DNA from: Adiantum capillus-veneris
Lineage: Eukaryota; Streptophyta; Polypodiopsida; Polypodiales; Pteridaceae
Direction of reading: 5' to 3'
DNA: 64,000 nucleotides
Assembly: GCA_014529385.2 (NCBI GenBank)
Contig: CM043949.1
Coordinates: 141,832,858-141,896,857, forward strand
A model generated the notes under the pieces. That model searched no databases, was not told the DNA's origin, and was given only the letters and a program-made list of their open reading frames with translations. Shown here piece by piece: positions 32,973-44,189 of this stretch (its first letter is position 1; every line of letters starts with the position of its first letter). A program made the translations under genes and the position numbers.

Positions 32973-33365
32973 TTGTGTCTAAGGAGGTTGTACCAGCAAG
33001 CACGAGCAGTCTAGGAAGCGTCTTTGATATTCCTAGGAGCCATCATCAATAATCACCAATTGAGGTGATTTATTTTGAAGACTGTGCACCTTAGGGTTCT
33101 ATGTAATCCTTTGGACTGAAACTGTGTAGCTATATTTCCATTCTGGATGCATTTGGACCCCCGTTTTGGAGTTAGAGTGTGTTTGCATGCAAAAACGCTA
33201 AGGTTTGAGATTTTGCAGTCCTACATTTGGGTGGTGTAGAAAGATTTGATTTGGCTGCAGTGTGCACATACACTGTTTAGTACAATGAAACAAGTGCATG
33301 CACGTAGATTGTGGTTACATGTGGTAATCAACTATTTTTAGCAAACTATATGAAGGGTTGGAAAC

Positions 33366-34330
33366 ATGTCATCCAGTAATGATGGTCTTAACCAAGTTGC
33401 CAGTGAGAACCTGGACAAGAACAATTTTCATGACTTGAAGCTTAGAATGACCAATTTCCTTATGGGTTAAGGTTATTGGACTACATTGATGGAGAGCATG
33501 AGATACTGCTAGAGAAAGATACGAGTGTTGTGCAAATTAAGACATTTAAAGATTGGAACCAGAGAGCTTGAAAGGTCATGTATTGGCTTCTATTAGTGTA
33601 CAAGACACTATGATTGGGTATATTCAGGATGCTCAATCTTGTAAGGAGGCTTGGGACACTTTGTTATCATTGGATGTGACTAACACAAAGGCAAGGGAGC
33701 TGCAGTTAAAGACCGAGCTGAATATTTTTCAGAAGAAAAGCCTGTCCATCAATGACTATTTACTAAAAATAAAGAACATATGTGAGTCACTTGAATCAAT
33801 TGGTGTTACAATCGACGATGATGATAAAGTAGAAGTCTTTCTACGAGGTTTGGGTCTTGAGTACAAACAGTTTAAAACTGGTATCCATCTTTGAGAGAAC
33901 ATTCCCTCATTTACAGATTTAGTGTCCTTATTAATTCTGGAAGAGAAGGAGCTTGAGGAAGACTCCTCTACATAGGGTGGAATTTTTTTTCGACAGGTCC
34001 TTTTCAACAACAGAGGAAGAGGAAGAGGACGTGATACATGTCGTGGATGAGACCGAGGAAGAGAACCACCAAGCACAACAGTAGAGCAAAAATCATGGTC
34101 AAAACACAACTGGTGGTCGAGGAAAGTTTTGAGGTAGAGGGAGTCCAAGAGGTCGTGGAAATGTGCAGCACAATAATGCAGGTCAACACAAAAATATAGT
34201 ATGTTGGGGCTGTGGAAGACATGGTCATTTTGAACGTGAATTTCCAAACAGGAGGCATCAAAACAATTATGCAACCACTAGCAGGAATGCATATGAACCC
34301 GAGAGGCTATTTTTGGTGCAGCATATATGC
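33366..34330 (+). pseudogene. Copia-3 gag
   Basis: ATG at 33,366 opens MSSSNDGLNQVASENLDKNN, then KLRMTNFLMG and a stop. The longest clean frame (33,553-33,894) has DTMIGYIQDAQSCKEAWDTL, LQLKTELNIFQKKSLSINDY and VEVFLRGLGLEYKQFKTGI, the UBN2/gag core of copia. A Gly/Arg-rich region follows, then a zinc knuckle CWGCGRHGHFEREF (about 34,202-34,243), whose last Cys has become Phe. Multiple stops and frameshifts. Confidence 0.85.
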
Positions 34331-35345
34331 TAAATACTATGTCTGCAAATGTGGAAAAATCTAGTGATAATATCTTGTATGTGGATTCCGGTGCATTGAA
34401 TCACATGACTAGACATGGTGAATGGTTTAAGAAATGCAGACTTTACCAAGTCCTAGCTATGTAGAAACTGGGGTTGACACTGCACATCCTATTATGCATA
34501 CAGGAAATGTGCCATTGTCTATGATGGTAAAGTGAAGTACGTGGCTGATACACTACATGTACCCAACATTACAAAGAACATGGTTTCTATTGGACAAATG
34601 GTTGAGCAGGGTTTACAGTCAGGTTTAACTCTGATGGTCTCTTTGTCAAAGAGCATAAGAAGGATGGTTGCGCAAGGAAAGAAATTGTGCCAAATGTTTA
34701 CTTTGGATGTAAATGTTCTCGATGTGAATGCTGCCATGTTTGCATGAGGTGCATATGATGTTCAAGATATAGAGATTTGGCACAAATGTATTGGTCCTGT
34801 AAATTTGCAGAGGTTGAAAATGATGCTAAAAGATATGGTTACAGATTTACCTACATTTCGAGTTGGTGAAATGAAAAAAGTATGTGAAGCTTGTCAATTT
34901 GGAAAGCAGACAAAAGCATAATACATTGGATATAGTGCATACAGATGTATGGGGTATGACAAAGACTACATCTATGGGTGGATGTAGATACTATGTGAGT
35001 TTCATTGATGACCATACAATGAAGGTATGGGTCTACTTCATGAAGCAAAAGTGAGGTGTTTATAAATTTTCAAAATTTCAAAGTTATAGTTGAAAAACAA
35101 AGTGGGAAACATGTAAGTGCCTGAGGTCCTGAGGTCAGATGGAAGGGGAGAATACTTCTCTAATGAATTCAATGGTTTTTTGAAAAAGCATGGAATTCAA
35201 AGGTAGTTTTCATGCAGTTATACTCCGTAGCAAAATGGTGTTGCTGAGTGAAAGAACAAGAACATTGCAAAAGTGGCTAGAGCATTGATGAATGAGAAGA
35301 ACATGCCTCATTGTTATTGGGCTGAGGCTATTGCTACAGTGTCTA
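34331..35345 (+). pseudogene. Copia-3 protease and integrase core, heavily decayed
   Basis: The protease active site ILYVDSGALNHMTRHGEW lies at about 34,374-34,430. The pre-integrase block EIWHKCIGPVNLQRLK lies at about 34,773-34,820. Integrase core blocks are LDIVHTDVWGMTKTT (about 34,927-34,970), YYVSFIDDHTMKVWVYF, LRSDGRGEYFSNEFNGFLKK (about 35,128-35,187) and QNGVAE (about 35,230-35,250). Stops and frame changes occur every 50-100 codons. The D,D,E residues are still visible. Confidence 0.85.
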
Positions 35346-35349
35346 CAGT

Positions 35350-37060
35350 ATGAACAAGACCCCTGCTATTGCAGTTAATGATATGACACCTGAAGAAAAT
35401 TTCAGTGGTGGTGAAAAACCAAATGTAATAGATTTTAAAGTGTTCGGATGTATTGCTTATGTGCATGAGCCGGATGAGCTAATAAGTAAGCTTGATCCAA
35501 AACCAAAAAAAGGTGTGTTTGTTGGCTATTCCCTTGAGCAGAAAGGGAACAAGTGTTACAATCCTGTCACGGGTAAAGTGAGGGTGAGCAAGGATGTCGT
35601 TTTTGATGCAATGGCGAGTTGGTATGCTGATGTAAAAGATGATTTGTCGGTTGATGTAAGAGAAAATGTGGCTGCAAAAAATACAGGTGCACAGTCACAA
35701 GGTTTGAGTGGGCCACAAGGGTCCTTTACTGCAAGTCATGGTGAGAATATATGGAGTGGCACGTATGTGAAAGAGTGAGTCCTACAAACTCTTCAAATGT
35801 ATGAAGGAAAGGAAAGAAAAAGTTGACGATGCCCCTAAGTTGCCAAATTTTAGTGTTGGTTATGATGATGGTGATAGCAGTGGTTTTGAGCAGAGTTTGG
35901 ATGAGGAGTTTGACATACCCTCTGTGAAGAATCCGGTGCAAGAAGAATGAAAGTAGGGAATAGGGCACTAGGAAGTGATCCTAGACCATGGAGGTCAGAA
36001 AGAGCAAGAAATCCTGTGCAGAGATTGATTTATGAAAGTTATGTGGCTCGTCATTGTTCATTTATGATGGAAAAGATTACAGAGGAAGTAGAACCCACAT
36101 GTTTTGAGGATGCTGTCAAGGATGAAAAATGGCAGAAAGCTATGGATGAAGAGATGGCTGCACTTGATGCAAATGGAACATGGGAATTGGTGCCATTACC
36201 AAAGGATAAGAATGCAATTGGATGTACGTGGGTTTACAAAATAAAGCATAATGGTGATGGCAGTGTGAGAAAGTACAAGGCTAGACTTGTGGTCAAAGGT
36301 TATGCATGGACTTGTGGGATTAATTATGAGGAGATGTTCAGCCCCGTAGCTAAGATGGCTACCACTCATGTGTTTATTGCAATGGTTTCTACATTAAAGT
36401 GGGTGTGGAAACAAATAGATGTAAAGAATGCATTTTTGAATGGAGATTTGAAGGAACTGTGTATATAAAGCAGCCACAAGGTTATGAAAATATGAGGCTA
36501 TGTGACCTTGCATGCAGGTTAAAGAAAGCATTGTATGGGCTAAAGCAAGCATCTAGAGCTTGGTATGAGAGGATTGTGGCATTTCTCACTTCATTGGGCT
36601 TTGAGATGTCTGATGCAAACCATTCATTGTATGCTAGGTGCTTGGTATGAGAGGATTGTGGCATTTCTCATTTCATTGGGCTTTGAGATGTCTGATGCAG
36701 ACCATTCATTGTATGTGCAAAAGAATGAGGCAGGAATTGTGGTAATATGCATCTATGTGGATGATTTGATTGTTGGAGGTGATAATGTGGCTAAAAGTAG
36801 AGGGCACGTAGGCTCTACTTATGCGAGAATTTGACATGAAAGACTTGGGAGACTTGCGGTATTTCTTGGGCATTGAAATTATTTGCATAGAGAAAGGTGT
36901 ATGGCTATCAAAAGCAATATTCTTTGGATATGTTGAAAGAGTATGATATGGCTGATTATAAGCCAATTGCAATGCCCTTGAATCAAAATTTGAAGGTGGG
37001 AAATGATGCAGGTCAAGTGCTTGATAATGCTACCATGTACAGGAACATTGTGGGAAGCTT
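35350..37060 (+). pseudogene. Copia-3 integrase tail and reverse transcriptase with an 82-bp duplication
   Basis: 35,350-35,778 is open and encodes the integrase C-terminal region (FKVFGCIAYVHEPDELISKL, KKGVFVGYSLEQKGNKCYNP, KVRVSKDVVFD). 35,947-36,468 opens the RT (WVYKIKHNGDGSVRKYKARL, VVKGYAW, KQIDVKNAFLNGDL), then a frameshift leads to QPQGYENMRLCDLACRLKKA and LYGLKQASRAWYERI. An 82-bp segment (starting CTTGGTATGAGAGGATTG) is tandemly repeated at 36,559 and 36,641 and shifts the frame. The catalytic ICIYVDDLIVGG follows at about 36,750-36,785. The remaining RT is decayed. Confidence 0.88.
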
Positions 37061-37067
37061 GATCTAA

Positions 37068-37661
37068 TTGACTATCTCACGTCCATACTTGAGCTACACA
37101 GTTGGATTGTTGAGTCAGTTTATGAAGTTTCCCAGGAAACCACACTTGGATGCAGTGAGGCGTACTTTGCACTATGTGAGTGCTACTTTGGATTATGCAC
37201 TCTTTAATAGAGTTGATGCGGAGTTGCAACTCTATGGCTACACTGATGCAGATTGGGCTGGTAGTACATACGATCGCAGGTCTACTAGCAGATTCATGTT
37301 CTCACTTGGGAGTATTGCTATCACATAGAGTAGCAAGAAGCAACCTATGATTTCTCTTTCAAGTATAGAGGCAGAGTACAAGGGTGCTACAATGGAGGCA
37401 TGTGAGGTAGCATGGCTAGGATTTCTACTTCATGACTTTGACATACAGGTACAGAGGCTGGTTGTCATCTATTGTGACAACCTCAACAACATACAATCGG
37501 CACAAAAACTAGTGTTTCATTCCAAGAAAAATCACATTGAGGCTCACTACCACTTCATCAGAGAGAGGGTCTTAGCAAGCAATATCAACCTGCAGTACGT
37601 GGCAACGAATGAGCAGGTTGCAGATATCTTCACAAAGGTTTTTGGAGCGGCAAAGCTATGA
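37068..37661 (+). pseudogene. Copia-3 RNase H
   Basis: Two open pieces in the same order as the family: SRPYLSYTVGLLSQFMKFPR, YGYTDADWAGSTYDRRSTSR, then after a TAG, SLSSIEAEYKGATMEACEVA, YCDNLNNIQSAQKLVFHSKK, HIEAHYHFIRERVLASNINL and QVADIFTKVFGAAKL. It ends with a stop at 37,659-37,661, about 55 bp before the LTR. Confidence 0.88.
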
Positions 37662-37714
37662 CGGTTTTGAGTGATGCTTGGCATATGAGAGATGGCATTG
37701 AGCTTGATAAGGAG

Positions 37715-38061
37715 TGTCAAAATGTCAAGCTCAATATGTATGACTCCTAGATGACTATCATCGATAGTCATCATCACTGATGTGCCTTGGTGGATACGCA
37801 TATCTTCACCCATGATACAACAACTGGACTAAACCAAGATGGTCTACCTATCGGATTGATGGCACACTTGTCTACTCACCTCACTCACTAACGGTTCATA
37901 CTAAACCGTTTATTAGTTCCCTTTTTATGTTGTATTTTCTCTCATTTTTTGTAGTCCTCTTATCCTTGAGTTAGTGAAGAAGAAGAAGTGCATTCCTTTG
38001 CCTCCATCTTTGTGTGTGTGCTTGCAAGAGCTAATGCTCTCTCTTTCTCTATCTCTTGACA
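37715..38061 (+). mobile_element. Copia-3 3' LTR followed by an extra PBS-like segment
   Basis: The LTR starts TGTCAAAATGTCAAG after a purine tract (GATAAGGAG) and ends CTCTATCTCTTGACA. Immediately after it, 38,062-38,118 repeats the internal junction: TGGTATTAGAGCCTGG (a primer-site copy) and then a second GTCTCTATCTCTTGACA. An LTR followed by a primer site means a second element copy, tandem or recombinant, once followed on the right. Confidence 0.75.
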
Positions 38062-38118
38062 TGGTATTAGAGCCTGGTTCCGTCTGAGGAGCTTGGTTGT
38101 GTCTCTATCTCTTGACAA

Positions 38119-38345
38119 CTCCCCACACTTGAAGCACTTGTTATCCTTACGGTAAATCTCTACCTCTTCATGTGAAAGTTTATTTTTAGCTTTGTAGCCT
38201 TTTTCCTTTTCCTTTGCTTTATTATTGTTGTTATTGTTATTAGCTTAACAGAATTTTGGGTCATGTTTTTCTTTCCCTTTTTTTAGTTTTATTTACCTTT
38301 TGTAGTCTTGGGTCCTTTCTTATTCCCTTGTTGGAAGTGAATCCT
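38119..38345 (-). pseudogene. Gag nucleocapsid fragment (basic region and start of zinc knuckle)
   Basis: On the minus strand this reads a Lys/Asn-rich stretch (NNNNNNKAKEKEKGYKAKNK), SHEEVEIYRKDNKCFKCGE, and stops matching exactly where the Copia-3 LTR/PBS block begins at 38,118. The CFKCG is the first half of a retroviral-type zinc knuckle, so Copia-3 probably inserted within it. The element of origin is unknown. Confidence 0.4.
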
Positions 38346-38349
38346 CGAG

Positions 38350-40080
38350 GGTACCATCGTGTGATGTATGACTATCGAGATATTTTTAGGCCTTTGGGAG
38401 TTAACATACTCTTGATCTCCTCGGATAGGTTGGCACATAATTGTTTCTTTTATTTCACAAAGTCTATTTTCTTGTAGACAATGGCTTTGAGATGAAACTC
38501 CCAATAATTATCGGCATACTTCTGATTAGACTCATAGGGTGCCATCTTCAAGATTTTTTGTTGGAGTCAATTGAAGCATCATGTAGCAAGTGTAATACAT
38601 CCCATCTCCCAAACCAATTCTTTATAGATTGCATCCATCCCGTGCTCAAGATCTTCCTTTTATGCGTCTTTTGAACTTTCTTGCTTGCTTCCCATGCAAT
38701 TGTAAGAAGTCGATGTAAGGGGTTTTGAATCATCTTTATCATGTACTCCAAAACCCTTTCCATGCCCATAACCTCAATTGGAAGAGATCACGTCTCAAGA
38801 AGTAGGAGCATATATGGTGTTTGTGTGTTAACTTGGACAAAGTTTGTAAGAAATGATTTTGGATATTCTCAAACTCTTTCCAAGTAGATTTTGAGATGCT
38901 CCCGCCCCACACTTCAATTCCATAAAGGAGAACTTGCCAATGCATCAAAAAGGTACTTCCTGAGAACCCAACACTTGATGTTTCCCGGGCATTACACATA
39001 TTCTCAAATGCATAAAATGCTCTCTTTCCCACTTCCAAACGATGCATAGCACATTTATGCCACTTGTGATTGGACAGAACCTCAAGGCCAAGGTACTTAA
39101 AGCTCTCAACAACTTCAAGTATCTCATTATTGTACACAACGCACAACTTCTACTTATGGTTGGTTTTCACAAGCATAACCTTTGTTTTGGATTCATTCAC
39201 AATTAGCCCACTATGCAAGGACAACCATAAGCTTTTGTGCATCTTCTAAAGTGTGTGCTAGAGGCACTACATCATCCGCATACAACAAAAGCATGATTAC
39301 CACATTGCAAATAGTGACCTCTTCAATGCCTTCTTTTTGCATAAAGTCAAGTACCATTTGTTCTAATTGATCGATGAATAGACCAAGCTTGAAAAACTTT
39401 CTTCTTTACTTCCCAGCTTGTTCTCTTCTTTTGAATCAATACCTTGTATGTATGCAAATGACTTTGACAGTTGTCTTTGTCAATAGTTGCATCAAGCTTT
39501 ATCAACAAGGACTCTCGAGCATCTTGACATTCTTTATCAAACCACCTTTTGCATGATCTATCTTTGTTGATACAGTGGACATACTTTATGGCATAGCATT
39601 CTTCAGCACAAGGAAAAATAACTTTCTTGAAAGACTCCCATTTAGTTTCCAATGGTACGTCATGTTAAAGCTTTGCCATCCATAACTTTTGCTCAACCAT
39701 TTCAATGTACATTGGTGCCCATTTGAAATCAATACATAGTGATAACTTCTCTTCCCTTTGGCTGGGATTATCATTCTTAGTTGCTTCTCCACATGCAAGG
39801 TCAGACGGTCTGATTCCAGGGTCCATTGGCCAAACATAAAACTCTTTATATGATACATGATGGCTTCAGAGAGTAGCATATAGTCAATCATACTATCCCC
39901 CTTATGTTTTCTACATGTAAATCCATTGGTTCCACTCCACAAAGACACCATTGTCAATGAGCATACCCGTGTTATTACACGTATAAACGTAACTTTCCAT
40001 AGTGATCCGGCTCTTTCCACATGGATAATGATGGAAAATCCATCAATCAAAGATCTAGAAGAAATAGTGTACACATGTCA
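38350..40080 (-). pseudogene. LINE (non-LTR) fragment: endonuclease tail, RT palm, thumb and C-terminus
   Basis: In minus-strand order: an endonuclease C-terminal block (NGFTCRKHKGDSMIDYMLLS, SDRLTLHV; about 39,935-39,800); a linker with RWFDKECQDARESLL (about 39,540-39,500); a deletion of the RT fingers; QKEGIEEVTICNVVIMLLLYADDVV, with catalytic YADD at 39,282-39,271; FKYLGLEVLSNHKWHKCAMH (about 39,100-39,040); LLYGIEVWGGSISKSTWKEF (about 38,925-38,865); and WEASKKVQKTHKRKILSTGW (about 38,695-38,640). Several stops and frame changes. It is a different LINE lineage from the one at 53.6-60.3 kb, to judge from the LYGIEVWGGSI block and YADD versus FADD. Confidence 0.85.
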
Positions 40081-40551
40081 TTAGGAAGAGGATGGGGTCT
40101 AGGAGGGCCTCTTTATTTGCCATGAGATTATGGAGGTGATTAACATTTGGACGAATAGATAGATGCCATGTGTGCAAGAATGGTGGGTATGTAAGAGAGG
40201 TGTAAGAGTGGTCAAAGGGTGCACTTTCCCCCCCAAAAAGGGGGAGGACAAATTTATGATTTTTGGCCTTCTATAACTCCTACATATAATCTCCGATTTG
40301 AGCGGAGATTGTAGATCTAGAATCTACATGTCGAGCTCCTTCCATAGATATGCTACTTGATATACTTTTGTCCATTAGATTTTAAATTTTATTTTGGGGG
40401 GAAAATTTGAATTCAAATAAACTAGCCGTTTTACTTGTTTGAATTCAAAAGTTTTCCTTTGATTGCTTTTATAATACTAAAGGTTTGACTCCCTTAAACA
40501 ACCAAATAAAGAGGCCCTCCTAGATTCCATTCTCTTCCTAATGTCTAAAAC
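40077..40551. mobile_element. MITE-like element with ~45-bp terminal inverted repeats
   Basis: The left end ATTAGGAAGAGGATGGGGTC continues CTAGGAGGGCCTCTTTATTTG (40,079-40,121). The right end (about 40,508-40,551) is its reverse complement with three or four mismatches. The interior is AT-rich and noncoding. A GTC triplet flanks both ends and may be the target duplication. It sits between the LINE fragment and an E1-like fragment. Confidence 0.7.
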
Positions 40552-40559
40552 TCTAATTT

Positions 40560-41039
40560 TCTAGATTGGAGTGGCAGAAGCCGTACTCAAGCTGAGTACC
40601 ACGGAGTTCAAGAAAAATTTCTACATAATTGCCTCGGATCACATCAAAGAGAGTTTAGTCCTGACAAACAACTCGATCACATTTTCTTTTGACAACAACA
40701 AAAAGGCTCAACAACAATAACAACAAAGTTCCCAAAAGCATCTCAAGTATATGCAAACAAGAAACATTCAACTGTAGCAGAAAAAGATAAAGTTATGATA
40801 ACACCAAAGTACATCAACCTCGCAAGACGACTTTACCTCAACAAGTCTCCATCAAACTTTCTATGCAGCCTCTACATCAAGAGCCACAACATCGACAATG
40901 TAATGAAAATCGAAGCAAAAAGTTTATAAACCTAAGTTTTGGCAAAGCCTCCAGAAGAAGCGGAAGAGAGTCAACCAAGGGTTAGTATCCAATGAGCACA
41001 TCAAAGTCAAAGATCTAGTTTGGATACATGAAGCACAAG
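40560..41039 (+). pseudogene. E1-related coding fragment (IWxPK region)
   Basis: Near 40,930-41,039 one frame reads KPKFWQSLQKKRKRVNQGLV then HIKVKDLVWIHEAQ. This parallels E1 at about 28,655-28,760, where a basic KYSRKQRKVKQ stretch precedes NLVKVNDPVWIKDGK. The fragment is cut at 41,039 by the inverted family-A LTR. The earlier part is Lys/Gln/Ser-rich with stops. Confidence 0.4.
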
Positions 41040-41264
41040 TGTGCGCTTTTCCGCACATGTTGAAGGTTGAGAACTTGCCAAAACACCACATGCGAGCCAC
41101 ATATGGTTGCAAGCACACAACTAGACAGTCCTAGCAAGCTCAAAGGGACAATGGTGTGTCACTCACCGCTCAATGCTTCCGTCGTGAAGGATCAAGTGCC
41201 ACAAAGAAGAAGGAGCCACCGTCGTCGTCGCGCTCAATCACCTCTCTGCCGCCGATGCCGCTGC

Positions 41265-41347
<83 letters not shown>

Positions 41348-41617
41348 AAGACAGAGGTGGAGTAAGAGCACTTCTTAGCTTGCACCTCAAAGAATAAAGA
41401 TTCTAGGTCAAAATAGACCTTTTATAAGAATCTGACCCATTCACACATGGGCACCCAGAGTGTCCGGTCGTTGCAAAAATACTGTAAAAATAAGATAGGT
41501 GGTGCACCTCTCATCGACGATCACCTACACACCTATAGGACCGACAAGCCGGGTCCATGACTCATATAAGTAATAAGGCATCCGTCGAAGGTGAAAGGGT
41601 GTCCGTAAGGGTTAACA
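41040..41617 (-). mobile_element. LTR, family A (3' LTR), minus strand
   Basis: It is inverted relative to the copy at 534-1126 and alignable along its whole length, from the TGTTAAC start (41,617) to the GCGCACA end (41,040). The polypurine tract GAAGGGGGGCA (minus strand) lies at 41,627-41,618. It holds the long (CT)n microsatellite at about 41,268-41,345, where the other copy has GT/GA repeats. Confidence 0.75.
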
Positions 41618-42160
41618 TGCCCCCCTTCTTGATGTAGATTCCTTCCTGAAAACCTATTGAGATGAAGACCGTTCGTCGAGGTGGAAGAGCATCTGAGATT
41701 GGATGTCCTTAGCCTTATTCAAACACTACAAAATCAACTGAAATTGGCACAGTATTTGCATTCTCATACAATAAAAAATCATATGTAGTGAATTGGCAAA
41801 CAATTGATTGGTAACAAAATATTAAACAATTTGTTAGCAGTAAACATTAAACTGTAATATAATAAAAAATGCATAAGCAGTTGTAAAGGTAAAAAAATAA
41901 ACAATTATGGGGTCGCTAATTTAACAATCAAGGGGCATTAGAGGTCAACTATTTCAATACCATAGGCAAGCTTCTCAATTCTCTCTGGTCAGTTAAGTTG
42001 TTTAATCACAAGAGCAAAATATTTCATGTCCGAGGATTGACTAGAGGCTATACCTAGAAGACCTTTTAGTTAAGCTACAATAAAATAAATTGCTTATGAA
42101 ATCATCACTGGAATTATTCTCTTTGTTTGACCCCCCAAAGTTTTTCATATTGATTCAATT
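41618..42160 (-). repeat. Family-A 3' internal noncoding region
   Basis: Inverted match to 1-533. Matching continues to the GACCCCCCAAAG block at about 42,130-42,142 and probably further left of the window in the other copy. No gene. Confidence 0.65.
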
Positions 42161-43680
42161 TTGATCTGTGTGCTTATTCTTGGGCTTTTTGCTTTTCAAG
42201 GAAAAGCGCCCACATTGGGAACCTCTAGGGCTCTAGTACCATAGGCAATACATGTGAGTGAAGTACCAAATTAATATTTTACATTGCTGGCACTTTTGTT
42301 TTTTGTTTGCTTGTTTTTCATTGCCTTTCAATTTTGTAACTTTGGGGTTGGGGGGTCATATTGACACTGTTACCCTCCCAAGGCTCATCACAATAGTAAA
42401 CTCCCTTTATAACAGTTAAACTAAAGGTCAAGAGGGATTAAGGCCACTAAAAAGCACTATTACATTGCACACAATGCTGCCTAAATTGGATTAAGAACCT
42501 AAAGTAGCCATTGACAATTAGGAAGGCATTTTCCATGGTATTAAGAGAAGATCTATAATGCCTAACTTGGTCAAACTAGCGTAGTCAAATTGCTTGATTC
42601 ATAAACCTAGACAAGGGACTATAACATAAAATTATATTGAGTCTAATATTTAATACTAAGCAAATGTGCTGAATATTGTGCTACCAATCACAGTTAAAGC
42701 AGACAAACATGGATGCTCAAAAAGACAAGAGGCAATGCTAATGGACAAGAAACAGCTGTTTGTGTTAATGATCGCGCTCGATTCAAAGAGTGAACGAGAC
42801 AAAGATTCCATTGAGTTCAAAATCAAAATAACTTTAATGCATTCATGTACACACTAGAAAACACAAGGAATAACTCTAGGAGGCACATCAGAGGAAAGAG
42901 GCACCAATCTTTACTGGACATAATCAAACAACATAAAGAAATCCTATCCTAATTATTTGCACCCGCCTAGAGGGTCAAGGGAACATGATAGTAGACATGG
43001 GCAGGTAGCCCTAGGTCTAAACTCCCATCCTCATCATTGTCGAGAAAAACAAAGTCATCATCCGTGAGACCATAGGTGTCATGTGTGTAATCATGTAAAT
43101 TATCCTCATCATTAGAGGCACAGATGTTCACTAAGGATGTCACTAGACGTCTATAGTCATCTTGGTCAAAAGGGCAGCATGTGCAATCAGAAAGACATTC
43201 TCTACTAAGTAGGGATCAATCGTGGTCAAAAGACGTATCAGCCATTCTAATTCCTTGAAATTCTTCTCACATGCTAGTGTATCTACCAAATCCCATTCAC
43301 AGGCTCGGGGGGTGCACTATGTAATCATGTTAATATATAACATGAGTTCAAAAGGAGGGGTTTTAGAATAAGGGGTTTTTATATTCAATTTTTAAAAAAT
43401 TCCTAAAATAAGAGATCATTTTATTCATTCAGACATGTTAAAAGAGGAGACTTTTTGATGCCCCACAAATGCACGTTATATAGGGGGGTATTGAACGATG
43501 AACTCCTCAAGTTCACAGGCAAGCACCGGGTAGACTATGTGAAACACTTGTGAAGAGTAAAGAGGGTACCTCTCACCGAGGGTACGAGTGGATGACTCTA
43601 TCATACTAGCCATATCTGTACACATATAGATTTTGGTTAGAGTGCAAATATTATAAGGGTCATCTCAAAAGGTTGTGTCC
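42161..43680. other. Mostly noncoding; one short acidic minus-strand open stretch
   Basis: No recognisable domain. On the minus strand about 43,205-42,980 reads about 75 codons without a stop, rich in Asp: RECLSDCTCCPFDQDDYRRL, SNDEDNLHDYTHDTYGLTDD, FVFLDNDEDGSLDLGLPAHV. It has no start codon and may be a remnant of the interior of the family-A element, which lies in the same orientation. The rest is AT-rich and featureless. Confidence 0.3.
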
Positions 43681-43682
43681 TT

Positions 43683-43760
43683 GTGCATAATGGTTTCCAG
43701 ATATTTGTTTGGTGGCTCTTGCTCTTTTTCTTTTTTATTTTTGTTATCTTGAGTATAGGG

Positions 43761-43849
<89 letters not shown>

Positions 43850-43971
43850 CATACATATATATATATATATATGTGTATATATATATATATGTATACATAT
43901 ATGGTTTCCAGATTTTTGTTTGGTGGCTCTTGCTCTTTTTCTTTTTTATTTTTGTTATCTTGAGTATAGAG

Positions 43972-44046
<75 letters not shown>

Positions 44047-44102
44047 CATATATAGATACATATATAGATACATATATATATATATACATATATATATATA
44101 TG

Positions 44103-44168
<66 letters not shown>
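43683..44168. repeat. Compound (TA)n/(TG)n microsatellite with a duplicated 77-bp lead-in
   Basis: A unit ATGGTTTCCAGAT(A)TTTGTT... ending TTGAGTATAG(G/A)GCTA occurs at about 43,689-43,760 and 43,901-43,974. Each is followed by long (TA)n. The first array contains (TG)n at 43,792-43,836. Open frames here (Tyr-Ile and Val-Cys runs) are artefacts. Confidence 0.9.
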
Positions 44169-44171
<3 letters not shown>

Positions 44172-44189
44172 TCCCTAAGATTGGGAGAT

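Noticed and set aside
38739-39146. Host gene with a WGGSISKSTW motif
   Set aside because: The YADD and FKYLGLEV blocks upstream show it is the thumb/C-terminal part of a LINE RT.
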